From the NCBI GenBank assembly GCA_003506735.1, contig DNYS01000131.1:1-18510 (forward strand): a stretch of 18,510 bases of DNA, read 5' to 3'. The DNA comes from Nitrospinota bacterium (GTDB lineage Bacteria > UBA8248). Positions within the stretch are counted from its first letter, which is position 1; each line of letters opens with the position of its first letter. A program made the position numbers and the translations under genes. Of the stretch, positions 1-6,917 are shown in pieces. Under the pieces are notes generated by a model that was not told the DNA's origin, did no database searches, and saw only the letters and a program-made list of their open reading frames with translations.

Positions 1-325
1 AGCAAATTATATAGAAAAGCTTCTATTATGATATGATTTGGGGGGGGATATCTCTTGGCGAATGCCTCCTAGAATAGTTTTTCAGCGGTCTCTTATTAGA
101 GGATCGGGCCTGACCCACCGTAATCCATATCATACCCCGTTTGCCCTAATTTCGGGAATGCCGATATCATAAATGTTAAATATTCACCCCCGAATCCACG
201 GTTAGACTGTGACTCGCGTATTCGGGCGCCCCGGGGATTCTCCCTTTTCGGGAAATTTCCCGGCGACGACAAGACGCCACCCGTCCCCAAACCGTTCCAT
301 GGCCGCCCAGAAATCGGCCAGGGCG
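1..325. other. Left-edge non-coding stretch, no gene recognised
   Basis: I see no convincing gene here. The first 200 bases are AT-richer than the rest of the window and contain an inverted repeat (ATAGAA at 11-16, TTCTAT at 21-26) and a run of eight G at 40-47. A perfect 14-base palindrome, CGGGAAATTTCCCG, lies at 249-262, downstream of the selenoprotein gene. Neither dyad is followed by a clear T-tract on the minus strand, so a terminator is not supported. The open frames here are short and show no family resemblance. Confidence 0.5.
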
Positions 326-916
326 TCAGGTGGAGGCGGATTCGTCCCGATCCCAATCCTGCCACTGCACCTGCTCGGACGCCGGCTCGACCGGATTGTG
401 AAACCCCTCCTGAAGACGGTTCCAGGCGTTGAACAGGCAGGTGAACAGGGTCAGTTCGACAATCTCTTTTTCGCTGAATATCTCTTTCATCGAGGCAAAA
501 GCGACATCATCACCCGGAGCGGTATTCTCGGTGAGGGCCGACGCCCAGCGGATGACCGTCTTTTCCTCATGGCTAAATAGGCCGCTCGTCTCCCAATCTC
601 CGGCGATGGCCTCGAAATGCGCGTCCGTCAGTCCCGCGGCTCGACCGAGCCCCTTGTTGTGGTCCGTTCATATGACGCACTGGTTCATGATGCTGGGCAC
701 CAGGATGGCCAGCTGCATCAGGCGCAACCGCGCGGGCTCGCCGCGCCACTGGCCCCGGAGGGCCTTCGTCAGGGCGATGATATGCTCCAACGCTTCGGGC
801 GAGTGCGCCAGAGCGCGGTAGAAGCTGGGGACTGTCCCCCAGAGCTGCCGTGAGCGCTCGAAGTGGGGTTCGTGCGGACCTTTCGCATCATCACCCACCG
901 GGGTAATTCTCGGCAT
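326..916 (-). CDS. AhpD/carboxymuconolactone decarboxylase-family selenoprotein (CxxU), UGA read through as selenocysteine
   Basis: This is an alkylhydroperoxidase-like protein of 196 residues. Proteins of this family use a CxxC pair and a nearby His to reduce peroxides or act as thiol oxidoreductases in the cytoplasm. The frame contains an in-frame TGA at 668-670 (residue 83), exactly where the second active-site Cys belongs: C80-V-I-U83-T-D-H86-N. After the TGA it stays open for 113 codons in family-like sequence, including a KEIFSEKEIVELTLFTC stretch and NAWNRL, and ends at a second TGA (326-328). A hairpin suited to Sec insertion follows the UGA. I chose ATG 916 because GGGAGG sits about 8 bases upstream and the family typically begins MPRITPV; an in-frame ATG at 955 has weaker support. 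TGA is a true stop in lutA, the acyl-CoA dehydrogenase and others here, so the genetic code is not globally reassigned. The position matching AhpD Glu118 (12 before the first Cys) is Gln68. The alternative is a nonsense-mutated pseudogene, which I judge unlikely. Confidence 0.85.
638..670 (-). promoter_or_regulatory. Candidate bacterial SECIS element after the Sec UGA
   Basis: On the mRNA, starting at the UGA (670-668), a hairpin forms with stem GGCUC (651-647) and GAGCC (642-638) closing a GGUC tetraloop (646-643). The loop starts 21 bases after the UGA, inside the usual distance for bacterial SECIS hairpins. It carries G in the first loop positions, as expected for SelB recognition, and matches the GGUC loop I recall for the E. 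coli fdhF element. A bulged U in the stem, as in fdhF, is not obvious. Seen: the hairpin and its position. Inferred: the SelB function. Confidence 0.75.
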
Positions 917-1032
917 GGAACCTGCCTCCCATTCATCGAGAAATGGCGATTTCAAAACGGCTCCCCATAGAATCGCTCCCGCCGGTAAAATATACTAGCG
1001 CCAAAGGCCCGGCCGGCGAATTCCCGCCTCTC

Positions 1033-1061
1033 TTGGCGCGGAGGCCAGGTCTTGCTATATA
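1033..1061 (+). promoter_or_regulatory. Sigma-70-like promoter for the LmbE-family gene
   Basis: TTGGCG (1033-1038) and TATATA (1056-1061) are separated by 17 bases, which fits a housekeeping promoter. Transcription would start near 1068, leaving a leader of about 48 bases before ATG 1117. A short CCCC-TGTT-GGGG hairpin lies in that leader. Confidence 0.5.
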
Positions 1062-1116
1062 AACCGCCAGTCCCCTGTTGGGGGCACAGGAGAACGGCCG
1101 CAAAGGAATTTTCGGG

Positions 1117-1827
1117 ATGAATCACGATAGAATTCTAGCCATTGCCGCCCATCCGGACGACCTCGATTTTCGCCTCGCCGGATCGGCCGCCCTCTGGGCC
1201 CGTGAGGGGCGCCATGTGGAATATCTCATTTGCACCAGCGGCGAAAAAGGGTTTAACGGAGACGGCGCATCCTCGCGCTCGATAGAAGAACGGCGCGCCA
1301 TCCGCGAAAGCGAGCAGCGCGCCGCCGCCCGCGTCGTCGGCGTCAAGGAGGTGCACTTCCTCCGCCACCCGGACGGCGAACTCGCCAACACGCTCGGCCT
1401 CAGGCGCAGCCTCGTCCGCATCATGCGTCAGGTGAAGCCCTCCCTGGTCATTTCGGACGATCCGGCGAAGGACACTTACGATAGTTTTTACGGCTACCAC
1501 AGCGATCACCGCGCCATCGGCCAGGCGGTGTTCGACGCCCTCTACCCCGCCGTGGGCAACGAGAATTTCTTCCCCGAGCTGATGGAAGAAGGGCTCGGGC
1601 CCCACAAGCCAAAAGAAGCCTACTTCGGCAGCCGCGACCGCCCCGATACCTGGATCGACATCTCCGAAACGTTTGACCTCAAGGTCAAGGCCCTGGCATG
1701 CCATAAAAGCCAGATTCCAGACATTGAAAAACTCATCCCCGAATTACGCGACTGGGGCCGCCGGAACGGCGAGGCAAAGGGCCTCGAGTGCGCCGAGAGC
1801 TTCCGGAGCCTCGAGGTTCCCCAGTAG
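1117..1827 (+). CDS. PIG-L/LmbE-family deacetylase
   Basis: This zinc-dependent N-deacetylase family removes acetyl groups from GlcNAc-type substrates such as mycothiol or bacillithiol precursors, sugar lipids and antibiotic intermediates; the substrate here cannot be read from sequence. At 236 residues the length is typical. The N-terminal metal motif AHPDD is at residues 11-15, and the second motif H128-S-D-H131 provides another metal ligand; His12, Asp15 and His131 are the probable zinc ligands. ATG 1117 is chosen because AAAGGA lies at good spacing upstream; an in-frame TTG at 1078 would add 13 residues that do not look like the family. It is transcribed divergently from the selenoprotein gene. 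A thiol-related role next to a redox selenoprotein is attractive but is inference. Confidence 0.85.
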   Translation: MNHDRILAIAAHPDDLDFRLAGSAALWAREGRHVEYLICTSGEKGFNGDGASSRSIEERRAIRESEQRAAARVVGVKEVHFLRHPDGELANTLGLRRSLVRIMRQVKPSLVISDDPAKDTYDSFYGYHSDHRAIGQAVFDALYPAVGNENFFPELMEEGLGPHKPKEAYFGSRDRPDTWIDISETFDLKVKALACHKSQIPDIEKLIPELRDWGRRNGEAKGLECAESFRSLEVPQ

Positions 1828-2191
1828 GGGCGCCGCCGGGTTCGCTCTCCGCCCAACGCGCCCATTCCTCAGGCCGGCCCTGAGCGCCGGATGTCGCTGG
1901 CATTTTTCCTCAAATCCGCCCGGCCGGACAGATCATCCCAACCGGCTTCCCGGGCCGGAATTTCCCAACGAAAAGGTCTCTCAAGAAATTCTCGGCGAGT
2001 CCCTCCGCCTCATGGCAGGAATTTTTCGGCGACCTCATTTGCCTCATCCATTAATTGGGGCCTCTCTCCGGCAAGCGGCGCATCTGGTGGAAACGGCCCC
2101 CACCTCCTCCCACCCGGCATTCAAATACGCTACAATCCCCCGTGAACTTTATGGGCAAACCATTCCGGCAACCATTTGCAGAGGGATTTTC
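1828..2191 (+). other. Intergenic region with possible leader of the AOR gene
   Basis: No gene is recognised in this 364-base gap. A perfect inverted repeat (CTCAGG at 1868-1873, CCTGAG at 1879-1884, loop of 5) follows the deacetylase stop but has no T-tract, so it is at best a weak terminator. Open frames on both strands lack family resemblance and good start signals. A possible -10 for the downstream gene lies at 2131-2136. Confidence 0.4.
2131..2136 (+). promoter_or_regulatory. Possible -10 element for the AOR gene
   Basis: TACAAT differs from the TATAAT consensus at one base and sits about 55 bases before the start codon. The sequence 17 bases upstream is C-rich and has no recognisable -35, so an activator or another sigma factor may be needed. 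The call is weak. Confidence 0.3.
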
Positions 2192-4039
2192 ATGTTTGGA
2201 TACCAGGGAAGAATATTGCATATCGATCTCAGCTCCAGGACCAGCCGGGTTGAGGAATTCGGCGAAGAATTCGCGAGGAAATTTCTCGGTGGGAACGGCT
2301 TTGCCGTAAAAACCCTTTGGGATGCCGTGAAGCCCGAGACCGACCCTCTCTCGCCCGAAAACGTCATTTGCATCGCCGTGGGCCCCTTTACCGACACAGC
2401 GGTGCCCAGCGCGAGCCGGGCCTGCATCGGCACGAAAAGCCCGCTCACCGGTCTTTTTTTCGACAGCACGTTCGGCGGCTCCTGGCCCATCTCCCTCAAG
2501 CGGACCGGATACGACGCGCTCGTCCTTCACGGCAAGGCCGATTCGCTCACCTATCTTTCGATCACCGAAGAGGGGGCCGGATTCCGTGACGCCTCGAACC
2601 TAGCGGGCAAATGGATCAGCGAGACCTGCGATACGGTATCGGAGAGCGAAAACGGGGCCGACGTCCTCGCCATCGGTCCCGCCGGGGAGAACATGGTCCG
2701 TTTCGCCGCGGCCGCCCACACCTGGCGCAAGAGCCGCGACGGGATTGCCGGGCGCGGCGGCATGGCGGCCGTCCTCGGAAGCAAGAACGTCAAAGCGATC
2801 GCCGTCAAAGGAAAAGCCAAGACCGCCGTGGCCGACGCCAAGGGGCTGCGCACCTATGTCAACGATACGGCCGCCGATGTGCGAAACGGCACAGCCGCCC
2901 TCAATAAATACGGCACCCCCATTCTCGTGAACATGATCAACAAGATGGGCGCACTCGGCACGATGAACCTGCAAAAAGAGGTTTTTGACAACTGCGAGCC
3001 CATCAGCGGCGAATCCATGCTCGAAAATTTTCTGGACAAGGACACGACTTGCCTGAAATGCCCGGTCGCCTGCGGCAAGGACTACAAAATGAAGGGCGGC
3101 AAATGGGACGGGCTCAAGTGGAAAATGCCCGAATACGAGTCCATCTTCTCGCTGGGCACCATGCTCGGCATCAACGACCCGGGCGCTCTTCTCCGGGGAA
3201 ACCAGCTCTGCGACGAACTCGGCATGGACACCATCTCGGCGGGGGTCACTCTCTCGCTCGCCTATGAGTGCTTTGAGCGCGGCCTGCTCACGGAATCGGA
3301 CACAGGGCACGAACTCGCCTGGGGAGATCCGGACACCATGCTGGAACTGATCGAGGACATGGCCCACCGCCGGGGATTCGGCGCCCGGCTTGCCGAGGGC
3401 GGCCAACGCCTCGCCGAGGAAATCGGGGGCGATGCCCCGAACCTGCTCTATGCCGCCAAAGGGCTGGAGCTTCCCGCCCACAGCGCCCGGGCCCTGAAAG
3501 GAATGTCCATCGGATACGCGACCGGAACCCGTGGCGGCAGCCACCACGACACCCGCCCCACGCTTCAGTACGCTTCCGAGCACGATAATACGATCGCCGA
3601 CGGCAAGGCCGAATTCGCCATCAAGACCCAAAATTACACCGCCATGGGCGATTCCCTGACGCAGTGCCGCTTCACATCCGAGCGTGGCTACGGCGCGATG
3701 GTCAACGATAAATTCGCCAAGCTGCTCAACCTCGTCACCGGGTGGGACACGACGGCCGAGGAGCTCGAGGAAACCGGCGAGCGCATCTGCAACCTCGAGC
3801 GCGCCTTCCAGGTCCGGGAAGGCGTGGATCGATCCCGCGACATGCTCCCCCACCGGGTGATGCACGAACCCATCCCGGACGGCCCCCACAAGGGAATGCA
3901 CTGTCCGCCGGAGGAGCTCGAAAGGATGAAGGACGAGTATTACGAACTCCGGGGCTGGGACGAGAGGGGCATCCCCACCGAGAAGACCCTCACCCGCCTG
4001 GGCCTGAATAATCTGGCCTCCGAGGGTGCGCCCGGCTAG
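2192..4039 (+). CDS. Aldehyde:ferredoxin oxidoreductase (tungsten/molybdopterin AOR family)
   Basis: AOR-family enzymes oxidise aldehydes to carboxylic acids, or reduce acids, using a bis-pterin tungsten centre next to a [4Fe-4S] cluster and pass electrons to ferredoxin in the cytoplasm. The 615-residue product has the usual length. It begins MFGYQGRILHIDLSS, typical of the N-terminal AOR domain. Three cluster cysteines are C287-xx-C290-xxx-C294 (CLKCPVAC), and the fourth is C492 in GDSLTQCRF; this matches the Pyrococcus spacing. The start is ATG 2192, with AGAGG about 8 bases upstream; the frame stays open further upstream but without family sequence. No ferredoxin or pterin-synthesis gene is adjacent, so it appears monocistronic. 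The exact substrate within the family is unknown. Confidence 0.92.
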   Translation: MFGYQGRILHIDLSSRTSRVEEFGEEFARKFLGGNGFAVKTLWDAVKPETDPLSPENVICIAVGPFTDTAVPSASRACIGTKSPLTGLFFDSTFGGSWPISLKRTGYDALVLHGKADSLTYLSITEEGAGFRDASNLAGKWISETCDTVSESENGADVLAIGPAGENMVRFAAAAHTWRKSRDGIAGRGGMAAVLGSKNVKAIAVKGKAKTAVADAKGLRTYVNDTAADVRNGTAALNKYGTPILVNMINKMGALGTMNLQKEVFDNCEPISGESMLENFLDKDTTCLKCPVACGKDYKMKGGKWDGLKWKMPEYESIFSLGTMLGINDPGALLRGNQLCDELGMDTISAGVTLSLAYECFERGLLTESDTGHELAWGDPDTMLELIEDMAHRRGFGARLAEGGQRLAEEIGGDAPNLLYAAKGLELPAHSARALKGMSIGYATGTRGGSHHDTRPTLQYASEHDNTIADGKAEFAIKTQNYTAMGDSLTQCRFTSERGYGAMVNDKFAKLLNLVTGWDTTAEELEETGERICNLERAFQVREGVDRSRDMLPHRVMHEPIPDGPHKGMHCPPEELERMKDEYYELRGWDERGIPTEKTLTRLGLNNLASEGAPG

Positions 4040-4339
4040 GCAGCCCAGCCGGGCGGGAGGGTTCCCCGGGGGAAATTATTGCCCTCTCCGGCGAATTCCT
4101 CCCGCCCCACGGCCCGCAAATGCGGTGGGCCATTTCCCGCAATTCGTTGTATTTGAATGCTTTGTTGTTTCCTAATCTTTCGGCACGCCCTTTGCTTATT
4201 ATCTCTTCGACAATTTCGGCGCGGACCGAAAAACCGCGCCGTCCGGGGGGGAAGTGCCCCGCAGGCGGGGTCACCTACCGGAAACAGAATCATTGGAACT
4301 GGCCGGACGCAGAATCACAGGAACTGGAGGGAGTGAACG
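4040..4339 (+). other. Intergenic region before flgE with strong dyad and sigma-54 promoter
   Basis: This 300-base gap is non-coding. Close to the AOR stop, GGGCGGGAGG (4051-4060) is fully complementary to CCTCCCGCCC (4098-4107), enclosing another small dyad, TTCCCCGGGGGAA. There is no T-tract, so termination would have to be factor-assisted, or the structure could protect the mRNA end. The sigma-54 element at 4181-4195 is listed separately. A leader of roughly 130 bases precedes flgE. Confidence 0.5.
4181..4195 (+). promoter_or_regulatory. Sigma-54 (RpoN) -24/-12 promoter for flgE
   Basis: The element reads CGGCACGCCCTTTGC: GG at 4182-4183 and GC at 4194-4195 separated by exactly 10 bases, with the GGCACG and TTGC blocks intact compared with the consensus TGGCACG-N4-TTGC. 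Transcription would start near 4207. Hook genes are classic sigma-54 targets in many flagellated bacteria, which supports the assignment. No enhancer-binding-protein site was identified. Confidence 0.75.
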
Positions 4340-6856
4340 ATGGGCGTTTTTCCGGGGTTGGCAACAGGCGCTTCCTCGTTGAGCAACGCTTCCCAGATCA
4401 TTAAGGTCATCGGGAACAACATCGCCAACGTCAACACCCCCGGATTCAAGCGAAGCCGCGCCACGACGTCCGAGGCCTTCTACTCCACGCTCGCCGCGTC
4501 CAACGGCATTCAAGTCGATAAAAGCCAAGTCGGAAACGGCGCCGGCCAGGTTAACATTCAAAGAATCATCACCCAGGGAAATAATAAAGCGACTGGAATC
4601 ACCCTGGACGTCGCCATCGAGGGCGCGGGCTTTTTCATCCTCAAGGATATCACGGACCCGGCCGGCCAAAGGTTGCTCTACACCCGCGACGGCTCATTCG
4701 ACCTGGACAACAACCGCACCCTCATTCACAAGGCAACGAAAAATACAGTGCAGGCTTTTACCGTGGATGCCGCCGGGGCCATTACCAACACGCTCGCCAA
4801 TGTGGTCTTCGGAACCGGGACCAGCATCGGCCGGGCCTCCACCAAGGTCGAATTTCAGGGAAACCTGGATTCCAATGCCGAAAATCTCGGTACCGCAAGC
4901 TCGTTTACATCCGATTTTAAAACAGACGAATTCCTTGTCATCACCGGCACGAACGACCAGATCGCATTCGAGAGCGGAAGCTCGGGCCTGATTACGGCCA
5001 GCCTGATCACGGACGGCCTGTTGACCTCCGGCACGGCTGTGAACGGGGCCACCGTCGCCCAAGCCATCAAAACGGCGCTCGAAGCCAAAAACGGATCAGG
5101 CGACTCCTACACCGTCACCTACGATCGACCCTCCGACAGGTTCAACATCGTCAGCAACGAGAGCAACGTCAATAAAATCACCTTCCGCCACAGCAATACC
5201 GCCGCCTCGACGGCTTCGGGCCTGCTCGGTTTCCTGGCCGTGGATTCGGAGGCCATTCTCCAGGGAGAGAAAGAATTCAGCGATGTGGGAGTCGCGTTCA
5301 ACGTCATCGCCGGCGTCAACGACACCCTGACCGCTACGGTCGACGGAACGGCGGTCGCCATCACGGTTCCGGCCGGGAACTACACGGGAAGGGAGTTGGC
5401 ATTCAAAATTCAACAAGAGATTATAACCTCCTCGCCCGCCCTTCTCGGAACAAAGGTCTCATACAGCGCCGATGGATCCATAGATCGCTTCAAACTCACC
5501 GGCCCAAAGACGGGCGGCGCCCATATCATCAACCAGCCGACCAACGCGGCGACGCCCATCATCTCCGTTGCCGCCACCCAATCCACCGTAACGGGCGGGA
5601 CCCTCCTCGCGACCACCGGATTCAACACCGGGACCGGAAAGGTGGGCACCGGATTCTTCGACGCCGCCAATCCGGTCGCCACCAGCAGCGCGAACGTCAG
5701 TATGGACGTTTTCGACGATCTCGGCGGCACACACTCGGTTACGGTTTTCGTCCGCAAGACGGGAGCGAATATCTGGGAATGGCACGCCACCCTGGACGCA
5801 TCGGATCTCATCGACCCCACTCCAGGCACCAAGAGGGGCGAGTTTATCATCACGGCGGGCACGAACGACCGGCTTTCGTTCGAGGTGGGGGGCTCGGGCC
5901 TATTGTCCGCCGATCTGATCGGGGGGAGCGGCGGGTTGGTCACTCCGGGTACGGTCGTAACCGGAGCCACCCTCGCCGCCGGGATCAGAAATGCCCTGGA
6001 AGCCGCAGACCCCTCGGGCGACATCTACGCCGTCAGCTACAATGCGGTCTCCGATAAATTCTCCATCACCAACAATTTGGGGAATCTCAACACGATTACC
6101 TTCCGCCACAGCAACACAGCGTCCACGGCCTCCAATACGCTTGGATTTCTCGCCGTCGATTCGCCTGCCATCTCCGTCGGAGGGGCGGAGGTCAGCGACA
6201 TCGCGGACGCGGAGATCGAAGAGGTGGCGAGCGGCCTGCTCAAATTCACCACCGACGGAAAACTCGACAGCGAGACCCTCACGCCCGGAACCGGACTGTT
6301 CACTTTCGCCCCCGAATTCGCGGGCAACCCGGCGCCCACGGCGAATCAGGCCATCACGTTCGACTTCGGCGACGCCATCACCACCGATACGACAGTATTG
6401 GGCACGGGCGACGACGGCGTCTCGCAGTTCAGCACCGGATCCAGGGAGTTGAGCAAGGAAAGCGAATTTGCCATCGACATCATCAAAGTGGACGGCGTCA
6501 GGAACGGACTGTTCGAGGCCTTGACGATAGACCGATCGGACAACATCCTGGCAACGTTGTCGAACGGAGAAACCCAGCTGATCGCCAGGCTTGCCTTGGC
6601 CCTTTTCCCGGCTGAGGGGGAACTCTTCGCCGTTGGGGATAATTTTTTCATCGAGAATACTGCGTCCGGGCCGCCTGTGTTCGTATCCCCCGACACAGCC
6701 GGCGCGGGGAGGATCATTCCCGAGGCCCTCGAATCATCGAACTCCGACCTCGGCGAGGAGTTCGTCGATCTGATTCTCGCGCAGGCCCTCTTCCAGGCGA
6801 ACGCCCGCGTCGTCACGGTGTCCGACGAAATTCTCCAAGCCTTGACCCGTATCTAG
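4340..6856 (+). CDS. flgE: Flagellar hook protein FlgE, oversized, with duplicated central module
   Basis: FlgE is secreted by the flagellar type III apparatus and polymerises into the hook joining motor and filament. The N-terminus carries the rod/hook signature (IGNNIANVNTPGFKRSR, about residues 24-40). The C-terminus carries the matching coiled-coil motif (LILAQALFQANARVVTVSDE). At 838 residues it is about twice the E. coli protein; the extra length is in the exposed middle. Residues about 196-306 and 501-611 are a clear tandem-type duplication: both contain a GTND motif, an ITFRHSNTA motif and end GFLAVDS-x-AI. A third related segment (about 313-390) resembles flagellin/hook insertion motifs. 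The start is ATG 4340, with GGAGGGAG about 7 bases upstream. The gene stands alone, with no other flagellar genes within the window, and is preceded by a sigma-54 promoter. Confidence 0.92.
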   Translation: MGVFPGLATGASSLSNASQIIKVIGNNIANVNTPGFKRSRATTSEAFYSTLAASNGIQVDKSQVGNGAGQVNIQRIITQGNNKATGITLDVAIEGAGFFILKDITDPAGQRLLYTRDGSFDLDNNRTLIHKATKNTVQAFTVDAAGAITNTLANVVFGTGTSIGRASTKVEFQGNLDSNAENLGTASSFTSDFKTDEFLVITGTNDQIAFESGSSGLITASLITDGLLTSGTAVNGATVAQAIKTALEAKNGSGDSYTVTYDRPSDRFNIVSNESNVNKITFRHSNTAASTASGLLGFLAVDSEAILQGEKEFSDVGVAFNVIAGVNDTLTATVDGTAVAITVPAGNYTGRELAFKIQQEIITSSPALLGTKVSYSADGSIDRFKLTGPKTGGAHIINQPTNAATPIISVAATQSTVTGGTLLATTGFNTGTGKVGTGFFDAANPVATSSANVSMDVFDDLGGTHSVTVFVRKTGANIWEWHATLDASDLIDPTPGTKRGEFIITAGTNDRLSFEVGGSGLLSADLIGGSGGLVTPGTVVTGATLAAGIRNALEAADPSGDIYAVSYNAVSDKFSITNNLGNLNTITFRHSNTASTASNTLGFLAVDSPAISVGGAEVSDIADAEIEEVASGLLKFTTDGKLDSETLTPGTGLFTFAPEFAGNPAPTANQAITFDFGDAITTDTTVLGTGDDGVSQFSTGSRELSKESEFAIDIIKVDGVRNGLFEALTIDRSDNILATLSNGETQLIARLALALFPAEGELFAVGDNFFIENTASGPPVFVSPDTAGAGRIIPEALESSNSDLGEEFVDLILAQALFQANARVVTVSDEILQALTRI

Positions 6857-6864
6857 CCGAAAGA

Positions 6865-6880
6865 CCGCCCGAGACGGCGG
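6865..6880 (+). terminator. Weak hairpin after flgE
   Basis: CCGCC (6865-6869) pairs with GGCGG (6876-6880) around a 6-base loop shortly after the flgE stop. No T-tract follows, so it is a weak candidate terminator on the plus strand. Confidence 0.25.
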
Positions 6881-6907
6881 AAGGGAAAAGCCCTCCTGAA
6901 GGAAGGC
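6880..6907 (-). terminator. Probable intrinsic terminator of the four-gene minus-strand operon
   Basis: On the minus strand GCCTTCC (6907-6901) pairs with GGAGGGC (6896-6890) around a TTCA loop with one mismatch, followed by TTTTCCCTT. It lies about 10 bases past the stop codon at 6918. The short T-run makes it moderate in strength. Confidence 0.45.
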
Positions 6908-6917
6908 CCGTGCGCGC

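Noticed and set aside
202..300. Minus-strand 32-residue frame beginning MERFGDGWRLVVAGK
   Set aside because: It looks somewhat protein-like but is too short, has no clear ribosome-binding site and no recognisable homology; it could be chance or a remnant.
96..365. Minus-strand 89-residue open frame
   Set aside because: It overlaps the 3' end of the selenoprotein gene in another frame, is low in family character (Gly/Arg/Pro-rich) and lacks a ribosome-binding site.
668..670. UGA as a simple nonsense mutation or stop-codon reassignment
   Set aside because: The UGA falls exactly on the redox Cys position with a SECIS-like hairpin, and the rest of the frame is intact. TGA serves as a normal stop for several other genes here, so a code change is unlikely.
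209..821. Plus-strand open frames of 123-130 residues
   Set aside because: These are antisense to the selenoprotein gene and are explained by its codon structure.
2600..3901. Minus-strand 433-residue open frame
   Set aside because: It is antisense to the AOR gene, which has all cluster cysteines and family motifs.
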